Of a stretch of DNA of 8,985 bases, positions 1-6,206 are shown in pieces. Each line of letters begins with the position of its first letter. Position 1 is the stretch's first letter. The DNA is from a bacterium (GTDB lineage: Bacteria > UBA9089 > CG2-30-40-21 > SBAY01): assembly GCA_030018635.1 (NCBI GenBank), contig JASEHU010000071.1, positions 1-8,985 on the forward strand. The letters run 5' to 3'. The notes beneath the pieces are model-generated. The model searched no databases. It was not told where the DNA came from and was given only the letters and a program-made list of their open reading frames with translations. The translations under genes and the position numbers were made by a program.

Positions 1-43
1 CTTAACCTCAACCTTGAGCCTTGAACCTTTTTCAACTGATAAC

Positions 44-72
44 TGAGGGATTACAATCTCTCATGTTTTTTT
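44..72 (+). terminator. Probable Rho-independent terminator of an upstream gene
   Basis: An 8-bp stem (TGAGGGAT at 44-51 and ATCTCTCA at 56-63, with one G-T wobble) closes a 4-base loop and is followed after two bases by a run of seven T (66-72). This is the classic layout of an intrinsic terminator. It would end a transcript entering from the left edge, whose gene is not in the window. The promoter of the next gene starts immediately after it, which supports a transcription-unit boundary here. Confidence 0.6.
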
Positions 73-73
73 C

Positions 74-102
74 TTGACTTTTTTTTACTTTAATGTTAAA
101 AT
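74..102 (+). promoter_or_regulatory. Sigma-70-type promoter with extended -10
   Basis: The -35 box TTGACT (74-79, 5/6 consensus) and the -10 box TAAAAT (97-102, 5/6) are separated by exactly 17 bases. TG at 94-95 followed by one base forms an extended -10. Transcription would start near 109, about 24 bases before the GTG start of the DUF948-like gene, leaving room for the GAGGAGG ribosome binding site at about 118-124. It sits directly downstream of the putative terminator. I rely on consensus matching only. Confidence 0.65.
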
Positions 103-132
103 AAAAGAGGTGCAAAAGAGGAGGAAAATAAA

Positions 133-489
133 GTGGTTATTCAAGTTTGTCTGGTTTGTCTAACTATTGCCTTAGTCTGGTTAATATCTATACTTATCCC
201 TGCGATTATCCAAATAAAAAGAACAGCCAAAGAAATAGAGATAGTCGCTAAATCAATCTATAGCTTATCAGAAGAGGCAAAGGAAAGTGTTGTTCAGATA
301 AATAAGACCGTTCAAATCTTATCAAATCGTTTTAAAGAAGATGCAGAAAAAATTGATAGCGTGATAAATAAGATAAAAGGGGTAACGGAGATTATTGCCA
401 GTGGGATTAATACGCCTTTGATTAAAATGATGAGTGTGGTAGCAGGAATAGGTAGTGGATTACGATTTTTTCATGGAAGGAAAGGATAA
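133..489 (+). CDS. DUF948-like membrane-anchored coiled-coil protein
   Basis: A 118-residue protein with one hydrophobic N-terminal membrane segment (about residues 3-27), then a long charged helical stretch (about 29-85) rich in K, E, I and V with heptad-like spacing, and a short C-terminal hydrophobic segment (about 88-110). This resembles the DUF948 family, small membrane proteins of unknown function often linked in databases to general stress or chemotaxis-like coiled coils. The start is GTG, chosen because GAGGAGG lies about 8 bases upstream and a good promoter precedes it. It has its own promoter and is separated from the next gene by a 330-base repeat-filled gap. The stop codon overlaps the first base of an inverted-repeat element, so the C-terminus could have been altered by that insertion. 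The family assignment is by pattern, not search. Confidence 0.7.
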   Translation: MVIQVCLVCLTIALVWLISILIPAIIQIKRTAKEIEIVAKSIYSLSEEAKESVVQINKTVQILSNRFKEDAEKIDSVINKIKGVTEIIASGINTPLIKMMSVVAGIGSGLRFFHGRKG

Positions 490-714
490 GGAACTGTTAA
501 AAAATAACTGTAACGGGTGCGTGTCCAATTTGTGGGTAAAGTGTCCAAACGAGGAATTATTCATTGCAAATTTATCATTGCAAATTGTAAATTTTAAATT
601 TAAAATGCTAAATTTGCAATTTGAAATGAATTTATCCCCTTATTTTCTATAGTTTTCATATCTCCATTCAGATATACTGAAGCAAGTTGTAACACTTATT
701 TATTAACAGTTCCT
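489..714. mobile_element. MITE-like element with 26-bp terminal inverted repeats
   Basis: The ends at 489-514 and 689-714 are inverted repeats of each other: the outer 12 bases (AGGAACTGTTAA and TTAACAGTTCCT) match perfectly and 23 of 26 positions match overall, after which similarity stops. The 226-bp interior has no credible gene. It holds a 42-bp palindrome near its centre (578-619), a direct repeat GTGTCCAA at 521 and 541, and a small hairpin at 658-675. Such a structure fits a non-autonomous miniature inverted-repeat transposable element. No clean target-site duplication is visible (AAAG occurs on both sides, at 481-484 and 715-718, but not flush with the left end), so an alternative is a non-mobile structured repeat. 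Confidence 0.55.
578..619. repeat. AT-rich 42-bp near-perfect palindrome
   Basis: TTGCAAATT (578-586) pairs with AATTTGCAA (611-619), and between them lies a perfect 16-bp palindrome, ATTTTAAATTTAAAAT (591-606). Both share the same axis, between 598 and 599. Only the two 4-base spacers fail to pair. TTCATT at 560-565 also recurs inverted as AATGAA at 625-630, extending the symmetry with a bulge. The palindrome sits close to the middle of the surrounding inverted-repeat element and would form its tip if the whole element folded. Confidence 0.75.
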
Positions 715-720
715 AAAGTA

Positions 721-799
721 AGGGATTAGGGGTAAGGAGTTAGGGGGTAGGGTAGAAGAAAATACCCTAATCCCTAACCTCTTACCCCTCAACCCTAAT
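721..799. repeat. G-rich imperfect inverted repeat just upstream of ytxH-like gene
   Basis: A G-rich left arm (721-754), made of variants of TTAGGGG and GGTAAGG, is mirrored by a C-rich right arm (763-799) around the 8-base loop GAAGAAAA. The match is imperfect, with one or two base slips. The left arm contains four G-runs of three or more (722-724, 729-732, 743-747, 750-752) and so could in principle form a G-quadruplex. It ends only a few bases before the ribosome binding site of the YtxH-like gene. It has no T-run after it, so a terminator role is unlikely; a dispersed palindromic repeat is more plausible. Confidence 0.65.
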
Positions 800-820
800 T
801 TAAAAAAGGAGGAAAAAAAG

Positions 821-1138
821 ATGGCAGAAGAGCGCAATGATGGTTCGGTTATAGTTTCTTTTTTACTGGGTGGTTTGGTGGGATTAGGTGTAGGATTACT
901 ACTTGCCCCAATCACAGGTGAGGATGCACGAGCAAGGGTTAAAAAAGCCGCTGAAATTGCCAAAGAAAAGGTAGGAGACTTAGCCGACGAGGTAAAAGTT
1001 CATGCTGAAGATTTGGTGCACCAAACTAAAAAGATATTGGAGGATGCAAAAACACACATCAAGGCGGCAGCTGAGACAGTCAAAGAGGCAACTATAGCTA
1101 AAAAAGAAGAATTGACAGAAAAGATTAAACAAGTATAA
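821..1138 (+). CDS. YtxH-like small membrane protein
   Basis: A 105-residue protein. Residues 9-31 form a glycine-rich membrane segment followed at once by the APxTGEDARARV-type motif (about 29-40) that marks YtxH-domain proteins. The rest (about 36-105) is a continuous Lys/Ala/Glu-rich amphipathic helix, probably a coiled coil. YtxH proteins are associated with general stress and cell-envelope functions in Firmicutes, but no biochemical role is established. The ATG is preceded by AGGAGG at 807-812, 8 bases away. The stop codon overlaps the start of the PHP gene (TAATG), so the two are very likely translationally coupled. I see no clear promoter just upstream; the G-rich inverted repeat occupies that space. 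Confidence 0.8.
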   Translation: MAEERNDGSVIVSFLLGGLVGLGVGLLLAPITGEDARARVKKAAEIAKEKVGDLADEVKVHAEDLVHQTKKILEDAKTHIKAAAETVKEATIAKKEELTEKIKQV

Positions 1139-1974
1139 TGTCTAAAGCCGACCTCCACATTCATACCCATTTTTCCGATAGCAGCTTATCACCAAAACGG
1201 GTCGTGGGATATGCCCAAAAAGCAGGCCTATCGACAATTGGTATCACTGACCATGATACCATAGATGGCATAGATGAGGCAATAAAGTGTGCTGAATCGT
1301 ATAGGATTGAGGTTGTTCCAGGGGTAGAATTAAGTGTAGAAATAGAAGGAGGCGAACTCCATATCCTTGGCTATTTCATTGACTGGAAAAATCCCTGGTT
1401 TAATGAACAATTAGAGATTTTTCGTAAGACAAGACAAATGAGGGCAAGATTGATTGTTGCCAAACTAAAAGAATTAAATATTGATATTGATTATGCCCAT
1501 GTTTTGCAGGTAGCGAAGTTAGAAGAAAGAAATGGGTCGATAAGCAGGGTGCATATCGCTACGGTTTTGCATCAAACAAAGGCAGTAAAGTCTGTCGGGG
1601 AAGCTTTTGAAAAATACCTGAATTATGGAAGAGAGGCTTATGTGCCTAAGTTTCGCCTTACCCCTAAACAAGCAATTGAAATGATTTCAAAAATAGGCGG
1701 AATACCTGTCCTGGCTCATCCCTGTCTTTCTAAGTGTAATGATAATTTAATTAGAGAATTAGTTCAATTGGGACTAAAGGGGCTTGAGGTCTATCATTCT
1801 CAACAAGACATGAAAGAAGAAGGATTTTGCCGCATGATGGCACAAAGGTATAATTTACTTATGACCGGCGGTTCAGATTGCCATGGATTATTTAAAAAAT
1901 CTATTTTGATTGGCACCGTTACAGTAAATGATACAGTCATAAAAACTATGAGAGAAATGTTAGGGAGGACATGA
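1138..1974 (+). CDS. PHP-domain metal-dependent phosphoesterase (TrpH/Rnm-like)
   Basis: A 278-residue protein with all the signatures of the polymerase-and-histidinol-phosphatase (PHP) fold: DLHIHTHFSD at residues 5-14 (H7, H9, D14), ITDHDT at 36-41 (H39, D40), GVELS at 62-66 (E64), ELHILGY at 73-79 (H75), RVH at 137-139, LAHP at 192-195 (H194) and GGSDCHG at 244-250 (D247, H249). These are the expected ligands of a multi-metal centre. Length and motif order match the TrpH/YciV (Rnm) family. Characterised members hydrolyse 3',5'-nucleoside bisphosphates such as pAp or act as 5'-3' exonucleases on short RNA, so a role in nucleotide or RNA turnover is likely; the exact substrate is inferred. 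The ATG overlaps the preceding stop by one base, and the next gene starts one base after this stop, indicating one operon. It is probably cytoplasmic, with no signal peptide. Confidence 0.88.
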   Translation: MSKADLHIHTHFSDSSLSPKRVVGYAQKAGLSTIGITDHDTIDGIDEAIKCAESYRIEVVPGVELSVEIEGGELHILGYFIDWKNPWFNEQLEIFRKTRQMRARLIVAKLKELNIDIDYAHVLQVAKLEERNGSISRVHIATVLHQTKAVKSVGEAFEKYLNYGREAYVPKFRLTPKQAIEMISKIGGIPVLAHPCLSKCNDNLIRELVQLGLKGLEVYHSQQDMKEEGFCRMMAQRYNLLMTGGSDCHGLFKKSILIGTVTVNDTVIKTMREMLGRT

Positions 1975-1975
1975 A

Positions 1976-3436
1976 GTGAAAGATATTGTTCGCAATTTAT
2001 GGAATAAGGGAATTGGGTTTAAAGTAGATAGTGTGGCTGTAAGTAAAGATGGTGAATATATAGTAGCGGCATCTTCTCAAGATACTAATATATATCACAT
2101 TACTCAGGCACATATAAGATGGAAATATAAGACAAAAGCCGCCATACGCTGTGTGACAATTTCTGATGATGGCAGATATATACTTGCTGGAGCAGAAGAT
2201 TCTACCCTGTATTTATTGGATAGAAATAGCCATCTAATCTGGCAGGAGTCTATAAGTGCAAATAGTGTAGTTATATCCCATGACTTAAAATATATTGCCT
2301 GCGGTGGTAATGATTGTAATATATATTTCTTTACTCGCTATGGAAAACTCCTCTGGAGGTGGGCAACCCAGGATTATGTTAACTCGGTAGCAATTGCTAC
2401 TGATGATAATTCGGTAGTTGCCTGTTCAAAGGACCGCAATCTTTATTTTTTGACTAATGATGGAAAACTCCTCTGGCAGACAAGATTAAAAGGTATTGGA
2501 CTTAAAGTCGCTATCTCTAATGATGGAGAATATATTATTGTTAGTTGTGATAATCAACGGGTATATGCCTATGACCGTAAATGTCGGCTAAGGTGGGAGT
2601 ATTATTCTCATGATGAAATAAGTGGTGTGTCTGTTACCGAAGATGGACAATGTATTATTGTCTCATCTCCCTGGCAAAATTTCCATTTCTTGAATAAAAG
2701 TGGTAAGTTGGTCTATGTCCATGAGACTGATTTTGGTATTCTTAGCCTTTTTTTTACATCCGTTGGATATTTACTTGCCGGGTCAAGTAATAAAAATATC
2801 TATGCCTTAAAATGTAACCTTGAGGGAATGAAGGAGCCTGAAACTAATTTAGAGATTTTAATAAAAGAGTTAATTAAAGACCAAACCAAACTCTTGAAAC
2901 AATATCCGAAAGAAGTAGCTGTCTTAGTTACGGATATTCAAGGATACAGCCCTTTTGTGGGTCAAGAAGATGAGGCAAGGAAGAATAAATTCCAGAATTA
3001 CGAAAATATTATCTCATCCCTTATTAAAGATGATGGGCAGTTAGTCAAAAATATTCAGGATGCTTATATAACTATATGGACGGACCCTGTTAAGGTGGTT
3101 GAATGTGGTCGTAAGATTCAACAGGAATTTATTAAATATAATGAAAATAAGTCACTTGAGGAAGAAATTTGTGTTCGTATCGCTATAAGTTATGGTAAGT
3201 TAGATATCGAGAAAGAAAAACAATTAACCAAACCATTCCTTATTGCCTGTAAAATTCCTCTTTATGCTGATAAAGGTCAGGTGCTAATTACCAAAGAGTT
3301 AATTCCTTTAATTGATGGTAAGGTATTAGTTGAGTTAGAAAGTATAGGGTCCAAAGAAGTTAAGGGCATTGAAAAGTTAGTTCCTCTTTACGAAGTAAAG
3401 GATTCCCCCTATGTAAATATTGGGTGGTATAGTTAA
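1976..3436 (+). CDS. Beta-propeller protein fused to a degenerate class III cyclase domain
   Basis: A 486-residue protein in two parts. Residues about 15-280 hold roughly seven repeats of 40 residues of the form V-x-S-x-DG-x-YI-x-A, ending in G-x-L-x-W, which is the pattern of WD40/PQQ-like beta-propellers. Residues about 313-475 resemble a class III nucleotidyl cyclase homology domain: AVLVTDIQGYS (first metal Asp, D320), LVKNIQDAY (K358 and second Asp, D362), then VRIAISYGK and ADKGQVLIT. The usual His of the IHxG strand and the Asn/Arg pair of the VNxAxR helix are replaced (FLIACKI at 421-427), so cyclase activity is doubtful. There is no membrane segment or signal peptide. The start is GTG, with GGGAGG 7 bases upstream at 1963-1968, one base after the PHP stop. 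A 17-base DNA repeat exactly one blade apart (2340 and 2460) suggests recent blade duplication. It may sense or scaffold; its ligand is unknown. Confidence 0.8.
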   Translation: MKDIVRNLWNKGIGFKVDSVAVSKDGEYIVAASSQDTNIYHITQAHIRWKYKTKAAIRCVTISDDGRYILAGAEDSTLYLLDRNSHLIWQESISANSVVISHDLKYIACGGNDCNIYFFTRYGKLLWRWATQDYVNSVAIATDDNSVVACSKDRNLYFLTNDGKLLWQTRLKGIGLKVAISNDGEYIIVSCDNQRVYAYDRKCRLRWEYYSHDEISGVSVTEDGQCIIVSSPWQNFHFLNKSGKLVYVHETDFGILSLFFTSVGYLLAGSSNKNIYALKCNLEGMKEPETNLEILIKELIKDQTKLLKQYPKEVAVLVTDIQGYSPFVGQEDEARKNKFQNYENIISSLIKDDGQLVKNIQDAYITIWTDPVKVVECGRKIQQEFIKYNENKSLEEEICVRIAISYGKLDIEKEKQLTKPFLIACKIPLYADKGQVLITKELIPLIDGKVLVELESIGSKEVKGIEKLVPLYEVKDSPYVNIGWYS

Positions 3437-3493
3437 GTGTTCAGGAGTTATTAAAGATTACTTGTTAAAAAAGAAAAGGAGGAGGTAGTGGTT

Positions 3494-5278
3494 ATGACTA
3501 AAAATAAAGCGGTTTTAGAATGGGTCAATGAGATGGCCAGGCTATGTTCACCCGACCATGTGCATTGGTGTGATGGTTCTGTGGAGGAAAAGAATTGGTT
3601 GGAAGAGGAGGCATTAAAAACCGGTGAATTGATTAGACTTAATCAGGAAAAATTGCCCGGTTGCCTATATCATCGGACGGCAATTAATGATGTTGCCCGG
3701 ACAGAGGATTTGACCTTTATCTGCACACCTTATCAAGAGGATGCCGGACCAACAAACAATTGGATGTCGCCTGAAGATGCCTATGCAAAGGCAGGGGCAA
3801 TCTTTGACGGTTCAATGAAAGGTAGAACAATGTATGTCATGCCGTTTTCTATGGGGCCAATCGGCTCTCCCTTCAGCAAGATTGGGGTGCAATTGACCGA
3901 CAGTATCTATGTTGTTTTAAATATGCGGATTATGACCCGCCTGAGTAAAACGGTTTTTGACCACTTAGGTGAAAATGAGGATTTTACTAAATGCTTTCAC
4001 TCTAAGGCAGATTTAGATGTCAAGCGGCGGCTTATCTTGCATTTTCCAGAGGAAAATACTATCTGGAGTGTCGGTTCAGGCTATGGTGGTAATGCCCTTC
4101 TTGGCAAGAAGTGTTTATCCTTGCGTATTGCCAGTTATCTTGGGAAACAAGAAGGTTGGCTGGCAGAACATATGCTTATCATGGGTATAGAAGACCCAAC
4201 CGGTTATATCGAATATATTGCGGCGGCGTTTCCAAGTGCCTGTGGCAAAACCAATCTGGCCATGCTTATTCCACCTGAAGGATTAAAGAAAAAAGGCTAC
4301 CGTATCTGGACTGTAGGGGATGATATTGCCTGGATGCGAGTCGATTCCGACGGCAGATTGTGGGCTATCAATCCTGAGAATGGATTCTTTGGTGTAGCCC
4401 CAGGTACCAATTCCAAAACTAATCCCAATGCTATGGACATGGTTAAAAAGGACACGATCTATACCAATGTTGTCCTGAAACCGGATGGGACGGTCTGGTG
4501 GGAAGGAGGAGATGGACAGGCTCCTGAAGAAGGGATTGATTGGCAAGGAAGACCATGGAAACCGGGTCTGGTAGATGAGAAAGGTGAACCAATCAAAGGG
4601 GCACATCCTAATAGCCGATTTACAGTGCCAATTACGAACTGCCCTACGATTTCTAACCGGGTAGAACATCATCATGGCGTGCCGATTACCGCGATTATTT
4701 TTGGTGGCAAGCGGGCACAGGTAGCTCCCCTGGTCTATGAATCGTTTAATTGGCAGCATGGGGTTTATGTTGGGGCAACCATGGCTTCAGAGCGAACAGC
4801 GGCTCAGTTTGGTAAATTAGGTGAGGTGCGTCGTGACCCAATGGCCATGTTACCCTTCTGCGGCTACAACATCGGTGATTATTTCCGGCATTGGCTTGAA
4901 ATGGGCAAACGAATGCAGACACCGCCCAAAATATTTCATGTCAACTGGTTTAGAACCGATGAAAAGGGTAGTTTTCTCTGGCCCGGCTACGGCGAGAATC
5001 TGCGGGTAATCGAATGGATTATCGAGCGATGCAAAGGTAAGGGGGAGGCAGTTAAAACCCCAATTGGCTATGTGCCTGCACCGGCATCTTTAGATATGAC
5101 CGGTCTTGACCTGCCCCCACAAACACTTGAGGCCGTTTTAAGTGTCGATATCCCGCAATGGCAGGAGGAAGTCAAAAGCCAGGGTGAATTCCTGGATACG
5201 ATTGGTAGTCACCTGCCGGTTGAACTGCGACAGGAACATAATGCCTTAGCCGGTAGAATAGGACAACAAGTCCTATAA
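3494..5278 (+). CDS. pckG: Phosphoenolpyruvate carboxykinase (GTP)
   Basis: Converts oxaloacetate plus GTP to phosphoenolpyruvate, CO2 and GDP, the first committed step of gluconeogenesis (it can run in reverse); cytosolic. The 594-residue length is typical of GTP-type enzymes. Numbering from this ATG, visible hallmarks are WCDGS near 25-29, SVGSGYGGNALLGKKC near 192-207 (metal-binding Lys), the following AEH His, the P-loop FPSACGKTN at 246-254 with the hallmark reactive Cys250, VGDDIAWM at 274-281 (metal Asp), NPENGFFGVAPGT, NSRF and IFGGKR, and RRDPMAMLPFCGYNIGDYF. ATP-type enzymes lack this Cys-containing P-loop. An in-frame GTG at 3488 is possible, but the ATG at 3494 lies 8 bases after GGAGG (3481-3485) and is preferred. 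It is 57 bases after the cyclase-like gene and 23 before the prohibitin gene. No residue appears to be missing. Confidence 0.95.
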   Translation: MTKNKAVLEWVNEMARLCSPDHVHWCDGSVEEKNWLEEEALKTGELIRLNQEKLPGCLYHRTAINDVARTEDLTFICTPYQEDAGPTNNWMSPEDAYAKAGAIFDGSMKGRTMYVMPFSMGPIGSPFSKIGVQLTDSIYVVLNMRIMTRLSKTVFDHLGENEDFTKCFHSKADLDVKRRLILHFPEENTIWSVGSGYGGNALLGKKCLSLRIASYLGKQEGWLAEHMLIMGIEDPTGYIEYIAAAFPSACGKTNLAMLIPPEGLKKKGYRIWTVGDDIAWMRVDSDGRLWAINPENGFFGVAPGTNSKTNPNAMDMVKKDTIYTNVVLKPDGTVWWEGGDGQAPEEGIDWQGRPWKPGLVDEKGEPIKGAHPNSRFTVPITNCPTISNRVEHHHGVPITAIIFGGKRAQVAPLVYESFNWQHGVYVGATMASERTAAQFGKLGEVRRDPMAMLPFCGYNIGDYFRHWLEMGKRMQTPPKIFHVNWFRTDEKGSFLWPGYGENLRVIEWIIERCKGKGEAVKTPIGYVPAPASLDMTGLDLPPQTLEAVLSVDIPQWQEEVKSQGEFLDTIGSHLPVELRQEHNALAGRIGQQVL

Positions 5279-5301
5279 ATTTAAAAAGGAGGATGAAAAA
5301 A

Positions 5302-6129
5302 ATGGATGATTTTAAGATGGATAAAAAGACTATGACTTTGGTTAAATTGGGGATTGGTGCTTTTGTGGTTTTGATGCTTCTGTCGATGATTAATCCCTTT
5401 GTGATTGTAGGGCCTGGTGAACGCGGTGTGGTAACAAGGTTAGGTGCGGTGCAGGATACCATAAAACAGGAAGGATTAAACATCCGGATTCCTGTAATAG
5501 AAAAGGTAATTTTGGTAGATGTCCGTATTCGAAAGCATGAGTCTAAAACCAGTGCGGCCAGTAAAGATTTGCAGATAGTTAATGCAGGGATTACCCTGAA
5601 TTATGGGCTAAATCCTGTTATGGTTAATAAACTCTGGCAAGAGATAGGACCTGACTTTGAAAACAGGATAATTGACCCGGCTATTCAGGAAACAGTGAAG
5701 GCAGTTATGGCACGATTTACCGCAGAGGAACTTATCCAACGACGGACAGAGGTAAAAACTCAGGTGCAGGAAATGTTGGAGACTCGTTTAAAAACAAACT
5801 ATTTGATTGTAGATGCGGTCTCTATTACGGATTTTGATTTTAGTAGTGAGTTTAATGCCGCGATTGAGGCAAAACAACAGGCAGAGCAGTTAGCCTTGAA
5901 GGCTCAACGGGATTTAGTGCGTATCAAGACTGAGGCAGAACAAACAATCGCTCAAGCACAGGCTAAGGCAGAATCCCTACGATTACAAAAAGAGCAAGTT
6001 AGTCCACAATTGATAGAATTACGCAAAATAGATGCTCAAATGGCGGCTATTGAAAAATGGAATGGGGTGCTACCTCAATATACTGGTAGTGGTCCTATGC
6101 CGTTTCTCAGTGTTACGTCGGAAAGGTAA
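5302..6129 (+). CDS. Prohibitin/SPFH (band 7) family membrane protein
   Basis: A 275-residue protein with a short charged N-terminus, a membrane segment at about 13-33, then the SPFH core: VGPGERGVVTRLGAV (36-50), a GLNIRIPVIEKVILVDVRI stretch (58-76), IDPAIQETVKAVMARFTAEELIQRR (124-148) and DAVSITDFDFSSEFNAAIEAKQ (171-192). A coiled coil at about 186-235 follows, rich in Ala, Glu and Gln. Prohibitin relatives form membrane-bound ring or cage assemblies, often with membrane proteases such as FtsH; no protease gene is next to it here. An upstream in-frame ATG at 5293 directly abuts the AAGGAGG (5286-5292) with no spacing, whereas this ATG is 9 bases from it, so 5302 is the likely start. It is 23 bases downstream of pckG and probably co-transcribed with it. 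Confidence 0.88.
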   Translation: MDDFKMDKKTMTLVKLGIGAFVVLMLLSMINPFVIVGPGERGVVTRLGAVQDTIKQEGLNIRIPVIEKVILVDVRIRKHESKTSAASKDLQIVNAGITLNYGLNPVMVNKLWQEIGPDFENRIIDPAIQETVKAVMARFTAEELIQRRTEVKTQVQEMLETRLKTNYLIVDAVSITDFDFSSEFNAAIEAKQQAEQLALKAQRDLVRIKTEAEQTIAQAQAKAESLRLQKEQVSPQLIELRKIDAQMAAIEKWNGVLPQYTGSGPMPFLSVTSER

Positions 6130-6139
6130 TTTTGGTCAA

Positions 6140-6185
6140 ACAGGTTAGACGAGTCAGACAGGTTAGACTCGTCCGACCTGTCTGA
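6140..6185. repeat. Palindromic repeat with two competing hairpins in the aspC leader
   Basis: CAGGTTAGAC occurs twice (6141-6150 and 6159-6168, the second copy read as ACAGGTTAGAC from 6158). Two exclusive foldings are possible. In one, 6140-6155 pairs with 6166-6181 (6 bp plus 8 bp around a 2-base internal loop). In the other, TCAGACAGGT (6154-6163) pairs perfectly with ACCTGTCTGA (6176-6185). No T-run follows, so neither is a standard terminator. The element fills most of the 77-base gap between the prohibitin gene and the aminotransferase ribosome binding site (6191-6197). It could be a dispersed palindromic repeat or an RNA-level switch. Confidence 0.65.
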
Positions 6186-6206
6186 GCTACAAGGAGGAAA
6201 CTTAAT

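Noticed and set aside
455..652. 65-codon + strand frame overlapping the DUF948-like gene end
   Set aside because: It reads mostly through the AT-rich palindrome of the inverted-repeat element, has no good ribosome binding site, and its composition reflects the repeat.
721..799. CRISPR array or telomere repeat
   Set aside because: The G-rich units are irregular, without constant spacers, and mirror each other rather than repeat in tandem.
4283..4759. 158-codon open frame on the - strand inside pckG
   Set aside because: It lies wholly opposite highly conserved PEP carboxykinase motifs, has no family resemblance, and is a shadow frame.
6154..6185. Intrinsic terminator between the prohibitin gene and aspC
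   Set aside because: The 10-bp stem is good, but it is followed by GCTAC and the ribosome binding site rather than a T-run.
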